A DNA stretch of 64,000 nt from Pomphorhynchus laevis. Taxonomy: Eukaryota; Acanthocephala; Palaeacanthocephala; Echinorhynchida; Pomphorhynchidae. A program made the translations under genes and the position numbers. The notes beneath the pieces were generated by a model. It did not search any database, was not told where the DNA came from, and saw only the letters and a program-made list of their open reading frames with translations. The stretch is from NCBI GenBank assembly GCA_012934845.2, contig WNNJ02000851.1, positions 62,001 through 126,000 of the forward strand. The letters run 5' to 3'. This document shows positions 41,500-51,706 of this stretch, one piece after another. Each line of letters opens with the position of its first letter. Position 1 is the first letter of the stretch.

Positions 41500-44424
41500 T
41501 CAGGTGTCGAGAAGGTGTGAACGGAGGAGGTGTTTGAATGTGATAAAGGAGGGGGCGCGGCGGACGTCGAGAGGGAGTTGATTCCAGGCGAGTGAGGCGG
41601 CGACGAGGAAGGATCGGAGACCGTAGTTGTTGGAGTAATTAGGAACGTGGAGTAAGAGGGTATGACAGGAACGAAGCGATAGCGAGGTGGGGCGAGTATC
41701 GTCTAAGAAAGGAAGGTTGATGAACGATGGGGAGCCGACAGCGATGAGACGAAAAGTAACGAGAAGAAGGCGGAGTTTGATGCGGATGTGGATGGTGGGC
41801 CAGGAGAGTTGGGCAAAATATGTGGATGTGTGGTCGAAGCGACGGAGACGAAAGAGCACTCGAACGGCGGTGTTGATTATTCGTTGTAGGGGTAGGATGA
41901 TGGATTTTGGAGAATTGGCGAAAAGGCTAAGGCAGTAATCGATTTTAGGGAAAAGAAGCGATGAAAGAAGAGACATACAAGAACGGAAGTCGATAAGGGG
42001 GCGGATACGGCGGATGTCACGGAGAATTAAGTTAGACGAGCGGACCTTGTCACGGACGAAGGGTTTAAGGGAAAGGTGATCATCGAAATGGAAGCCTAAG
42101 AAAGTGAGATTGTGGACTATAGGGATGATCGATGAGGCAAAAGATACAATGGGAGGAGATATGTTTGGTTTACGGGGAAGGATCCACATTATTTTGGACT
42201 TTTCGGGGTTTAGAACGAGATGGAGATTGGAGAGACGTTTGTAGATAGAAGAAAGACAGTTGGAGGCAGAAATGCCGATATCGTGTATGCGATGTGCGGG
42301 TGCATGAGCATAGATTAGAATGTCATCGGCGTATTGCATGACGTTAAAGGAGTAAGGTTTGATAAATGGAGAGAGATCGCCAAGCAAAAGAGAGAAAAGC
42401 AGGGGACCTAGGACTGAACCTTGTGGGACCCCGCAAAAAATAGGGATGGGAGGGGAGGATGATGAATTAGAACAGACGCGAAAGGAACGGTCGGATAGAT
42501 ATGAGGCGAACCATGCTACGGAGGAGGAAGAAAAGCCGTAATCATAACGAAGGCGAGAAAGGAGGACGGAGTGGTCGACAATGTCGAATGCGGAGGAGAG
42601 GTCGAGGGAGATGAGAACACTATATAGAGCCTTGTCTCGAGAAATGAGTAAGTCGTTGTACACTTTTATGCATGCGATTTCTGTCGAGTGATTAGAGCGG
42701 AAAGCGGATTGGAAAGGAGGGTACAGATTGGATGAGGAGAGATAAGCGTTGATTTGTATTAAGATGAGGCGTTCTAAGAGCTTAGAAAGAGTAGGGAGTA
42801 GTGAAATGGGGCGATAGCTAGAAGGAAGGGAGGGGTCGAGCGATTGTTTCTTAAGGAGGGGACGAACGATTGCGGATTTCCAGTGTGAAGGGAAGATACG
42901 ACTGCGGATGGACGAGTTAAACAAGGTTGTGAGAAATGGGGATATCGATGAGCATATAGATTTTAATATGTGGGTAGGCAGGGGATCGGCAGGTGAGGTT
43001 TTGTTGGGCAAGGACATGAGGACAGATGATACTTCTGTAGGTGAGACAGGGAGAAGATGAAAGAGTTCCGGAAGGATGAGATTAGACTGGGCAGAGTGGG
43101 ATAGGATGGAGACCGGGGTGTGAGAGAGCAACGTGGATACTTTAGTCTGGAGAAATGACGAATAATCATTAGGCATTGATGTTGCACGGCGTAGAGGAAC
43201 GAGCCAGGATTGAGTTAAAAGTATGCCAGAGAGTCTTAGAGTTGAATGAAGTGATGATTTTATGCTGCCAGAAGGAGTTGCATTTGGTACGTAGTAGGTT
43301 GAGATGAGACCGGCGAAGAGCAAGATAGGAATCACGGAAAGACGGAGTGATCGAGCGGAAATCGCGTCTGAGAGAGCGGTGATAGACTCGAAAAGCATGG
43401 CGGAGTCGACGCTTTGAGAGTAGACATTGGATGTCAAACCATGGGGCACGGTGCAAGCGACGGTGTGGGTGAGACTTGAAGGGCAAGAGAATATCGAGAG
43501 TGGATGTGAGTTCAGAGTCGAAAAGAAAGGCGAGATCGTGAGGAGATGAATATGTTATTGTGGGTAATGATAGAGACGATTTGAGTAAGGCAGAGCGGAG
43601 AAGGGAGAGGTCAAGATTTCTCCAAGGGCGACGTAGGATTGTAGGTGTGTGAGGAGGGGTGTGGTTGCGAGTGAGATCAAGGGTGATAAGAAAGTGATCG
43701 GATAGACCAGGATCAGAGATGGACAGTGAGGTGTAGGCAGCAAAATGATCGGGGACAGCGATGATGTCGAGTGCCCCACCAAGTATATGTGTGGGGGCAG
43801 TGGAGATTAGTTTGTAATTGTAGTTGGATAGAATGTTGATGAAGCGGATGGAATCTGTGGAAGAGGGGCGGTCTAGGCGGATATTGAAGTCGCCTAGAAC
43901 GAGTGAAGGGATTGAGGACAAAGAACAATGAGAAAGGAGGTCAGCGAGTTCGGTAAAAAATAAGGCTGTAGGAGCTGATGAACCAGGACGGTATACAATG
44001 GCGAGATCTAGAGTGATCGGGTTAGAATAACGACAAGTGAGCAATTCAAAAGAGCAAGGACTGAAAGGGGGATTGATTTTGCGAAGAGACGCTGGGTGAC
44101 GCGCGAATGCGACGATGCCGCCATGATTAGAGGATTTAGAAGGGCATGAGCTGAGGGGGCGGGCGGATTCGACTAGGGAGCAACCGGCAGAGAGCAGACG
44201 GCGAATGGAAAGGTCGTCGGAATCTGAGTGCCAGGATTCGGTGAGGCAGAAGAGATCGATGGATTGCTTGGTGAATAGGTTGAGGATAAGATCGGATTTA
44301 TTGAGAATAGATCTAGTGTTGAGGAGACCGAGGCGGAAACCGTGTGCTTGTGGCGAAAGAGTCTAGTGGAGAAGACACATAGGAGAGATGGAGCGCCATC
44401 GAATTTTTGGACGGGTGTGGACAA
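41500..44424 (-). pseudogene. B1 ORF2: endonuclease and RT in three frames
   Basis: Endonuclease: GLLNTRSILNKSDLILNL-type start near 44340, LTESWHSDSDD, AIVYRPGSSAPTALF, LGDFNIRLDRPS and GLSDHFLITLDL (43169-44044). A single extra G near 43160, compared with the copy at 62072-63352, breaks the frame. RT (41500-43160): KTSPADPLPTHIL, SLDLSSAFDIVDHS, GVPQGSVLGPLLFSLLLGDL, QYADDILIYAHAP, KIMWILPRK, LGFHFDDHLSLKP, IDYCLSLFANSP, LPLDVRRAPSFITFKHLLRS. A stop near 44370 interrupts the N-terminus. Confidence 0.85.
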
Positions 44425-44660
44425 CTTGAAAATTTCCGTCTATGTTTCGGATGGAGAGTGATGTTTCGCCGTTTTCCTCGCGACGGCGTTTTTCGATGCG
44501 GGCTGAAGAGATTTGAGCGATTTCAGAAGGGGCGCGATCGGGGAAAATTCGAGTGGTTGAAGATGACATGAGTTTGAATCGTTGAGAGAGGACAGAAGAC
44601 GCGTGAGAGCGATGCTTGAAAACAATTTTTAGGAGAGGGGGCTGGGAAGGATTAGATTGA
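44363..44660 (-). pseudogene. B1 ORF1 C-terminus
   Basis: Minus frames encode LLKIVFKHRSHASSVLSQRF and TTRIFPDRAPSEIAQISSAR, EKRRREENGETSLSIRNIDG, VVHTRPKIRWRSISPM: the same C-terminus as B2 ORF1 at 58762-59034. It overlaps the start of ORF2, as in B2. Confidence 0.65.
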
Positions 44661-44664
44661 GAAG

Positions 44665-46291
44665 ATTGTCTTCCGCTATTAAACCTACTCCCAGCTCTTT
44701 TATCGTAATCTCAATAACTCATGTTACTCGTCCTCCATTACGGAAAGATTTCCTTCTCGCGATCGTTGCGACATCGTCACCAATATCACTCCTTCCACAT
44801 CTTTATCTTCACAAGCACGTCTCGACCACGATCTTACCGCATTCAGATCCATCCTCTCGTATCTTGTTCCTACGGGTAAACCATCCTTTTTCAACATCTC
44901 TCTTGTCGCATTCATCCGCCTAAATAAATCTTCTATATCTAATCCTTCCCAGGCCCCTCTCCTAAAAATTGTTTTCAATCATTGCTCTCACGCGTCTTCT
45001 GTCCTCTCTCAACGATTCAAGATCATGTCCTCTTCAGCCACTCGCATTTTCTCCGATCGCACCCATCTGAAATCGCTTAACTCTCATCTGTGGCATCAAA
45101 AAACACCGTCGCGAGGAACACGGCGAAACATATCTCTCCATCCGAAACATCGACGGAAATTTTCAAGTTGTCCACACCCGCCCCAAAATTCGATGTCGCT
45201 CCATCTCCCCAATATGTCCTCTCCACTAGCTCCTATCATCACAACACACGGTTTCCGCCTCGGCCTCCTCAACACTAGATCTATTCTCAATAAATCCGAT
45301 CTTATCCTCAACCTATTCACCAAGCAATCCATCGATCTCTTCTGACTCAGCAAATCCTGGCACTCAGATTCCGATGACTTCAACATTAGCCGTCTGCGCT
45401 ATGCCAGTTACTCCCTTATCGAATCCGCCACCCCTCAGCTCATCCCCCCTAAATTCTCTTATCATAATAGTATCGTCGCATTCACACTTCAGCCAACGTC
45501 TATTCGCAAAATCGCTCCCGATTTCAGTCCTGAACTTTTTGAATTGCTCACTTGCCGTTCTTCTAGCCAGATCATTTTAGATCTCGCCATTGTATACCGT
45601 CGTGGTTCATCAGCTCCTACATCCTTATTTTTACCGAACTCGCTGACCTTCTGTCTCACTGGTCTCTGTCCTCAATCCCTTCCATCGTTCTTAGCGACTT
45701 CAACATCCACCTCGACCGCCCGGCTTCTACCGAGTCCATCCAGTTCATCAACATTCTATCCAACTATAACTACAAACCCATCTCCACTGCCCCCACACAT
45801 ATCCTTGGTGGGGCACTCGACATCATCGCTGTCCCTGATCATTTTGCTGCCTACATCTCACTGTACATTTTCGATCATGGTCTATCAGATCACTTTCTCG
45901 TCACCCTTGATCTCACTCACAACTACACCCCTCCTAACATACCTACAATCCTAAGTCGCTCATGAGAAATCTTGACCCCTCCCTGTTCAACTCAGCCTTA
46001 CTCAAATCGTCTCTACCCCATCCAACAATAACATATTCCTCTCCTCACGATCTTGCCCTTCTTTTCGACTCTGAACTCACATCCATTCTCGATCTTTTCT
46101 TGACTTTCAAGCCTCACCCATACCGTCGCTTGCACCGTTCCCTATGGTTTGATATCCAGTGCCTACTCAAAAAGCTTCGATTCCGTCATGCTTTTCGAGT
46201 CTATCACCGCTCTCTCAGCCGTGATTTCCGCTCGATAACTACGTCTTTCCGCGATACATATCTTGCTCATCGGCGGTCTCATCTCCACCTA
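44665..46291 (+). pseudogene. B1 (plus) continued: ORF1 end and endonuclease
   Basis: 44665-45250 gives ORF1 (FRSILSYLVPTGKPSFFN region, SSVLSQRFKIM, SATRIFSDR) in several frames. 45230-45960 gives the endonuclease (GFRLGLLNTRSILNKSDLI, LAIVYRRGSSAPTSLF, a degraded LGDFNI, SDHF), and 45962-46291 the linker (ALLKSSLPHPTITYSSPHDL, FRVYHRSLSRDFRS). Stops include one at about 45343 (LF-stop-LSKSWHSDS). The match ends where D3 begins. Confidence 0.68.
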
Positions 46292-47830
46292 CATTAAATA
46301 TCGCGACATCCAAAAATGTCCGTTTAAACCGGCTTCCGAATAGTTCACTACATACAACATCCAGACGCGCTTCTTTCGATACGCTTGTGCTATTGTTATT
46401 TATACGATAATCAGATGGTACGGGTGCTAATACTGATTCAACCTCCACGCCACTGCATATCCCGCTTAAGAGATGAGAAAATATATCCCTTACTTCATTA
46501 TGCCTGATAGATGGTAACGCTCCAGTCTTGCACGAAAATACATGATTAATAGTCATTTCTGAAGAACATATGCATTTTTTATTTTCTAATGCTCGCAAAG
46601 ACCATCCATAGCGACCTGCTTAAGCATCGCTAAACTCATTGTTTGTAAGCCGAAACCCCTCGTGACGTAGAGGTAGGGAAGATAGCCACGACGAAGCTCC
46701 CTTGTAACTAGCATGTGCCAATATCTTAAAGTAATCCGCTGGTATACTATTTAGTATTAATTCTTTCCTCGATTTGGCTACGTTTAATCTCATGTACGAA
46801 ATGTTTCTAGCTATTTGAGTTTGAACATCCCTCAGGTTTTTTCCCGTATATCCGTCTCGATAGGTTTCGTACATTCTACGAGAACAATCGTACTCTAAGT
46901 CAGCTATGTATTCCGGATCAACTAACCCAATGCCCCCTAATTTTAACGATAGAGTTAATTCTTTATGTGCTTGTTCAATTTTCGCTTGTGTGATTGACTC
47001 AATAAAACCGCTATACAATAGGATTTTCAGACATCTAGTGATATCCGTGCACATTGGTACTGTTCTGTAAGTATATATCCATTTGCATTGCACAGAGTGT
47101 ATTAAGGCGGAATAAGCAGTCTGTCGCTCAATTTTACTAACTTCAATTAATCTTTCAAGTGTGGATGCTTAGGATGTTACCCTTTTTTTATAATATCAAA
47201 AACATCAGCTTCTGAACCAATGGGAGTTCCGAGTACTTCGATAGCACGCTCACTTATTTTACAGCCAGTGAAGTTGCTAGTGTCGAATTCATGTTCCTTG
47301 TGTATTAGCAGCTGTGCCTTTAGTGGATTAACGTAATATCCAAATTTTGGGCCTATTGTTTTTAGTATTTCCCAGGCTCTAGATAAATCATCGCTAGGAC
47401 CGACAAAATTTGCGTCGTCTGCGTACCATCGTTAAATCACTGATGGTAAACGTTTTTGAATATGTAGGATAAGTGGTAGAGTCGAAACGGCAAATGCAGC
47501 CATGTCCAGAGGGTCACCTTGAGTGAAACTCTTTTGAAAATATCGGATCAATACTAGTAAACATTGTTGATGACTTTACGTATAAGTTCCCTAGTATTGT
47601 TTCCAGAGACGGTCAAATGAATTTTATGTTTTCTAATGTTAGACGTCGATTTACGGAATTAAAAGCGTTTGTTGCATCCACGGCCAGTAAGCCAAAGTCA
47701 CCCCGAGAGTGAAATGAATCTGATAAGGAATGAACAACGAATTCTATTCCGCTTCTCTGTGATGCGCACAATTGCACAGTTCCCATTACATCCTGAATAT
47801 AGTTTCTAATTTTTCCTAAAACGACTTTGC

Positions 47831-47835
47831 TAATT
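47831..47835. repeat. Target-site duplication of the B2 tail in D3 (left)
   Basis: TAATT, repeated at 48556-48560. Joining across the insertion restores the D reading CGACGGATAATTAGCAAAGT, encoding RRIISK. Confidence 0.6.
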
Positions 47836-48555
47836 CTACAATTCTTCCTATCGTTGATAATCTCGTTTTCCTAGGCTTCCATTTTGACAACCGACTTTCA
47901 CTTAAACCTTTCGTTAGAGATAAAGTACGCTCATCTACCTTGATACTCCGCAACCTCCGTCAAGTTCGTAGATTGATCGATTTCCCTTCTTGTATGACTC
48001 TCATATCATCTCTCTTTTTTTCTAGACTCGATTATTGTCTTAGTCTATTTTCCAACTCACCTAAATCCACTCTTCTTCCCCTACAACGCATCGTCAACGC
48101 AGCTGTCCGAATTCTCCTCCGTCTTCGTCGTTTTGATCACACATCCTACCATCTTGCTTCTCTCGATTTGCCTACAATTTATTGTCGTGTTCAAATTCGT
48201 CTTCTTATCGTTGCTTTCCGCCTTGTAACTTTTCATACCCCTTCATTTCTCAACCTTCCTTTTCTTGATAATTCCCGTCCTGTTTACTGTTCCTTGCGTT
48301 CCTGTAATTCCCTTCTTTTACATGTCCCAAACTACTCTACCTCCTTTGGACTCCGCTCCTTCCTGGTGGCTGCTCCTCTATCGTGGAATCATCTGCCCAT
48401 TCATATACACCAATCAACTTCCCTGCAGTGCTTCAAACGACAAATCCGATCCCATTTTAACAATTTAACTGCTTGACTTTCTCATTTTTGTTTGTGGACT
48501 TGTAAGCGTACAGCTTGTACGCATTTGCCACATTAAATAAATTTGTATTATTATT
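47836..48555 (+). mobile_element. 5'-truncated B2 element inserted in D3
   Basis: Encodes the B2 ORF2 C-terminus from the LPIVDNLVFLGFHFDNRL region (47836) through RSHFNNLTA and stop at 48476, then the B2 3' UTR with GCGTACAGCTTGTACGC, ATTTGCCACATTAAATAAA and an (ATT)n tail. Flanked by TAATT on both sides. Confidence 0.85.
47940..48476 (+). pseudogene. B2 ORF2 C-terminal fragment
   Basis: 178 codons, open: LRNLRQVRRLIDFPSCMTLI, FFSRLDYCLSLFSNSPKSTL, RRFDHTSYHLASLDLPTIYC, LPIHIHQSTSLQCFKRQIRS. Nearly identical to the end of the intact ORF2 at 55889-58798. No endonuclease or RT active site; it cannot function alone. Confidence 0.8.
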
Positions 48556-49350
48556 AATTATCCGTCGTTCCACTTGTCCCACGCCAATTGGTCGTATACC
48601 TGCAGTCTTTTTTATAGCTATAAGTCTACTCGCTACAAACGCACGCAAACTGTTAGGATGGATATGCTCTGAAGCTAATCGTATTGCAAATTCCGCTAGT
48701 GATGTTGCTAACTTCTTAGATTGGATACCGAATCCAGTTAACATTCTCTTTCACATTATTGCATTTAAGGCTGAATGTCCAGTGCCTCCTTGTGTTCTCT
48801 TTGCTGCTGCTATTATTTCGTCTGCGTCTATAGAATAAAATATGACTGAATGATGACTAGTTACTCCCTTAACAAAATCCGATAGAATGGCGCTCTGATC
48901 TATTTCAGCAGGGTAAGGGTGTAATTCTGCTAGCTTCTCTATTACAGTATGTGTACCAACTTTCGAATCGGGAGAAAGAATGGGTGAATCGTCTTTAAAT
49001 TCTAGAAGTCTGGTTGCTGAAGCTACACGTCCATTATCCATTAGCCGAATGTAGTTTTTATGCCAATCAATCTTATTTGTTTTCACATTGCAATGTGATG
49101 TTGTCTGCAACATCAATGCTTCTTCATATACACTTATAAAGTCTTCCGCTTTCCAACTCTTTAAACGACGCTCAATAGTCTTTCTAGTGTAAGAGATCTT
49201 ACGCGTTGGGATTTTTTGAAGGATACACTGTGAGAAAACCGTTGCTTTCATCAATGAGATTTGGCCATCATCTTTGTCATTTGCTATTAAATTGTAATAA
49301 GAAGATAGAATATCTATAAATTCGTTACTCGCCCTACATATAGGAAGTTG

Positions 49351-49979
49351 CATGAGGTTGGAGCGCTAATTACATACCTTATAATATATGTATTCAAAAG
49401 AAATACTGGGTGTTGCTATATTACTTACTGCCCTTGCTTGTGCTGTTGCATCGTTGTTTCGAAATGTGGATGAGGAATCTATTGAATATACGCATGAAAT
49501 ACAACTTCGGCTGATTTTGTTCGTAATCAATTGACTATTATCTTTATGAACTTGGTCGTTGAATATGCTAGTCGGATCTGTTTGTGTAGAATTTCGACAT
49601 TGGATGGAATTCACTGGCTATGATCTGTAATTTCATTTAATTTTTTTTTAAATAATTTTTTTGTGAGCGGTCAAAACAGCCTTATGGCTATGATCTGTTT
49701 TTTTTATTTTCTTTAAATCATATATTTTTTTACAATAAATCAAATATCCCAAATGACAGAGTTTAAAATCAAAGGCTAATAATAATTATTGCAAGCAAAC
49801 ATTGGCTATCTCCTCTGTTGATCGAAAATGATCGTAAACAGGTTTTCCATATGTAGAGCGTGGCGCTCTTAAACAGTCAGATGCAGCACGAGCTAAGGCA
49901 TATGAAATTTTCTCTCTTATATTTTTTATTATTTGAGGATATGGGAGTATCCTCAAATATGGGAGTTTGCGTTTTGAGC
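49351..49979. repeat. Left arm of a large inverted duplication
   Basis: Exactly inverted at 63372-64000: coordinate sums are constant (113351) at both ends, so there is no net gap across 629 bp, and the two ORFs inside translate identically. It spans a D pre-RT piece, a CR1 tail and a D C-terminal piece. The right arm reaches the window edge, so the true length is unknown. Confidence 0.92.
49615..49710 (+). other. CR1 3' tail block
   Basis: Two partial CR1 ends: GGCTATGATCTGTAATTTC (49618-49636), then the full GTGAGCGGTCAAAACAGCCT block with GGCTATGATCTG and a T-rich run. Both match the CR1 end at 34920-34958. They sit between D fragments. Confidence 0.6.
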
Positions 49980-49990
49980 AAACTCCCATA
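49786..49990 (-). pseudogene. D-element C-terminal fragment
   Basis: Minus frame: NIREKISYALARAASDCLRA, PRSTYGKPVYDHF and a stop at 49786, corresponding to the last part of D ORFs (LKRRISFIIARSASACLRSARS in D2). It is immediately upstream (on minus) of two hairpins at 49931-49989. Confidence 0.7.
49931..49989. repeat. Two adjacent hairpins at the inverted-duplication breakpoint
   Basis: ATTTGAGGATA/TATCCTCAAAT (11-bp arms, 49931-49958) and ATGGGAGTTTGC/GCAAACTCCCAT (12-bp arms, 49959-49989). The inverted duplication ends at 49979, inside the second hairpin. Confidence 0.85.
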
Positions 49991-50009
49991 AACACTGTGA
50001 TTGATTGAA

Positions 50010-50460
50010 TCATTTTTTATTTTGATTCACATACCCCCAGAATGGTTTTTTAGAAGTTCGATATGATGATATTATTCCAGCTTCATACCTTTGTCCTTTT
50101 ATTTTCTTTATAGAGCTGAAACGACGACGATATTGAAGGTATTCTGACCGAAGACCCTGAATTTTCAGAGATGACTTAAATAATTTATTTCGCATCTTCA
50201 AAATGTCAAGTAACTCATGATCAAACTACGGAGGTTCAAGTTTCGAAGAGGATTGTACGGTTTTCAATGGGGCTACGCAATCCGTAAGATAGTTGAGAGA
50301 AACAGACAAAATTTTCCAATTATCGATATCACTGACAACACTGTTGTGAAGACCCAATCGTACAGTAAGCTTACGGAGGGCATCCGTATCTACCTAAGAA
50401 CGTTTGTCTTCTTCTACATGAGAACGATTGTTCTACATGAGAACGTTTGTCTTTTTCGTA
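50010..50460 (-). pseudogene. CR1-like endonuclease-RT linker fragment
   Basis: Minus: DKRS-VDTDALRKLTVRLGL, VSDIDNWKILSVSLNYLTDC, FDHELLDILKMRNKLFKSSL, YLQYRRRFSSIKKIKGQRYE, SSYRTSKKPFWGYVNQNKK. The KPFW-Y-K end and the Arg/Lys-rich middle are those of CR1 linkers. The plus-strand ORF here is a shadow. A local ACATGAGAACG duplication lies at 50415-50445. Confidence 0.6.
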
Positions 50461-50696
50461 GAGAAATGTCATTCTTTTAGCAAGACTGGCTGCTACCACC
50501 AGCCTACCATGTTCCAGCCGAAATTTGAAATCTTTTTATATATCGGCCGAAACCTGATAATATAAGTTTCTACAGATAACCTCAAATACTCAAACTCATA
50601 CATCGCATACTATTTATTAATCAATTCGTAAAAATTTTGAGTTATAAAAAATATTAAATTTAGAATCTGATCTGATGTTTAAAAATTATTATTATT
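50461..50696. other. Spacer, nothing recognised, ends in ATT repeat
   Basis: No coding match. It ends in AATTATTATTATTATTAGTA, the target of the D6 and D2 insertions. Confidence 0.5.
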
Positions 50697-50709
50697 ATTA
50701 GTACACAAC
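50697..50709. repeat. Target-site duplication, copy 1 of 3
   Basis: ATTAGTACACAAC, exactly repeated at 51277-51289 and 55046-55058, bounding D6 and D2. Confidence 0.85.
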
Positions 50710-51276
50710 TAATAATAGCGAGACTTGACATATCATGTTCCGGAATCTTTGGAAACAGAACGGAGTGTACTTTCCTTGATATCTGCGTGTTCAACGCATA
50801 CGCTCCCTCTAACTCCAGTAAGAGTATCGGACCATGCTTCGAATATCATGAACTAAGGAAGAAAAGGAAGTATCTTGAGAGAGTAAATAGCATAGAGCAT
50901 GCGTCATTTATTCCCGTAGTATTTTCGATGCTCGGAGGTGCGGGTACGGAAGCGGCAATCCTATTAAAGAGAATCGCGGGCTCCATGGCAAGGAGTCATA
51001 ACAGCTCATACAACGATGAAATAAGCAGATTACGTAGTTACATCAGCGTTATCCTTGCAAAGATGACTTCTCGATGTGTCCGTGGAGCTCGATCAGCTAT
51101 AAATCGTCCTCAAAGGGATTTATGTTTAATCAATGAAGAATAATTTAGTGACTTTTTGAATATTAAAACTGGCTTGGTGAGGTTTTTTTTTCTTTAAAAT
51201 TGTAAATTAAGGCCCATTTGCGGGAACCTATATTAATGTAATAATATTTATAATAAAAAATATAGATGAAAAAAAA
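50710..51276 (+). mobile_element. 5'-truncated D element (D6)
   Basis: Flanked by ATTAGTACACAAC on both sides. Begins within the nuclease domain and ends with the D 3'-UTR signature AAGGCCCATTTGCGGGAACC (51210-51229) and an A-rich tail. Confidence 0.85.
50716..51143 (+). pseudogene. D6 ORF fragment: RLE core and C-terminus
   Basis: Reads ARLDISCSGIFGNRTECTFL, DICVFNAYAPSNSSKSIGPC, FEYHELRKKRKYLERVNSIE, FIPVVFSMLGGAGTEAAILL, MTSRCVRGARSAINRPQ, stop at 51143. Open throughout; truncated at the 5' end by incomplete reverse transcription. It has six A/G-rich codons where D2 and D4 carry the five-A frameshift, and stays in frame. Confidence 0.8.
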
Positions 51277-51289
51277 ATTAGTACACAAC

Positions 51290-51330
51290 TTAAAAAAATT
51301 TTGGTTTCTAATAAACATACACAAATTACA
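51290..51330 (+). promoter_or_regulatory. Shared LINE 5' leader at the D2 5' end
   Basis: TTAAAAAAATTTTGG, then TTTCTAATAAACATACAC (51305-51322) and AAATTAC. It begins directly after the target duplication, so it is the actual 5' terminus of the inserted copy. The same string is found at 5' ends of LINE A, B2 and a CR1. Confidence 0.6.
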
Positions 51331-51446
51331 TTGTTGATTAAAGTTACTTACAGCGGATTTGTTCTATACATTGGTACCTATATAATTTGCAAATTACAAT
51401 TAACATACAATTAATATACACACTGCTAACTAATAACTACTTACAA

Positions 51447-51567
51447 CGACAACCTCACGACAACCTCACGACAACCTCACGACAACCTCACGACAACCTC
51501 ACGACAACCTCACGACAACCTCACGACAACCTCACGACAACCTCACGACAACCTCACGATAACCTCA
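51447..51567 (+). repeat. 11-bp tandem repeat in D2 5' UTR (11 copies)
   Basis: CGACAACCTCA repeated 11 times, the last with one C-to-T change, 140 bp before the ORF. No spacers. Confidence 0.95.
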
Positions 51568-51706
51568 CGCGCTAACTTACAATTTCAATTACAATCGCAG
51601 TAAGAAGATCGTCGTATTCAATAAAAACAAGTTAATATATACAATCAAAACACTATCGGCATTCAGCACAACAACTAAAATCTAAACAACTACACCGATA
51701 ATATTT

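Larger units (their letters stand above)
41425..44664 (-). mobile_element. B1 element (L2-like LINE), nearly full ORF2, inserted in another B1
   Basis: The 3' end has the B1 hairpin and a TTTAAAATAAATATTTTTTT tail (41424-41450); the 5' end is within ORF1 at 44664. The flanking B1 is on the opposite strand. ORF2 covers endonuclease to C-terminus with two frame breaks. The clearest source for the B1 consensus in the window. Confidence 0.85.
46292..49613 (-). mobile_element. D element copy 3 (D3), split by a B2 tail
   Basis: Minus-strand D coding sequence from the pre-RT region (49613) to the nuclease core (46292). 47836-48555 is an inserted B2 tail. The 3' end of the element is missing at 46292, where plus-strand B1 is joined. 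The 5' end abuts a CR1 tail at about 49615. Confidence 0.8.
46292..49613 (-). pseudogene. D3 ORF, interrupted: pre-RT, RT, zinc motif, RLE core
   Basis: 49366-49613 and 48751-49353 are the pre-RT part; they are separated by a TAG where D1 and D2 have the Trp of V-IQW-x-PNL. 48556-48744: SRLIAIKKTAGIRPIGVGQV, ERRII, then the B2 insertion; 47100-47830 continues SKVVLGKIRN, SQRSGIEFVVHSLSD, LAVDATNAFNSVNRR, with degraded motifs B and C. 46239-47093: CKWIYTYRTV, KLGGIGLVDP, KGASSWLSSLPL, CICSSEMTINHVFSC, RHNEVRDIF, ARLDVVCSELF, FLDVAIFN. Many breaks. Confidence 0.75.

Noticed and set aside
41687-41938. Arg-rich plus-strand ORF (also 24035-24238 on minus)
   Set aside because: Antisense shadow of the B1 ORF2 C-terminus, recurring wherever that sequence occurs.
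50217-50480. Plus-strand 87-codon ORF
   Set aside because: Antisense to a recognisable CR1 linker fragment.
51447-51567. CRISPR-like array
   Set aside because: The 11-bp units are contiguous with no spacers and lie in a LINE 5' UTR; the same holds for 30090-30227 and 60135-60234.
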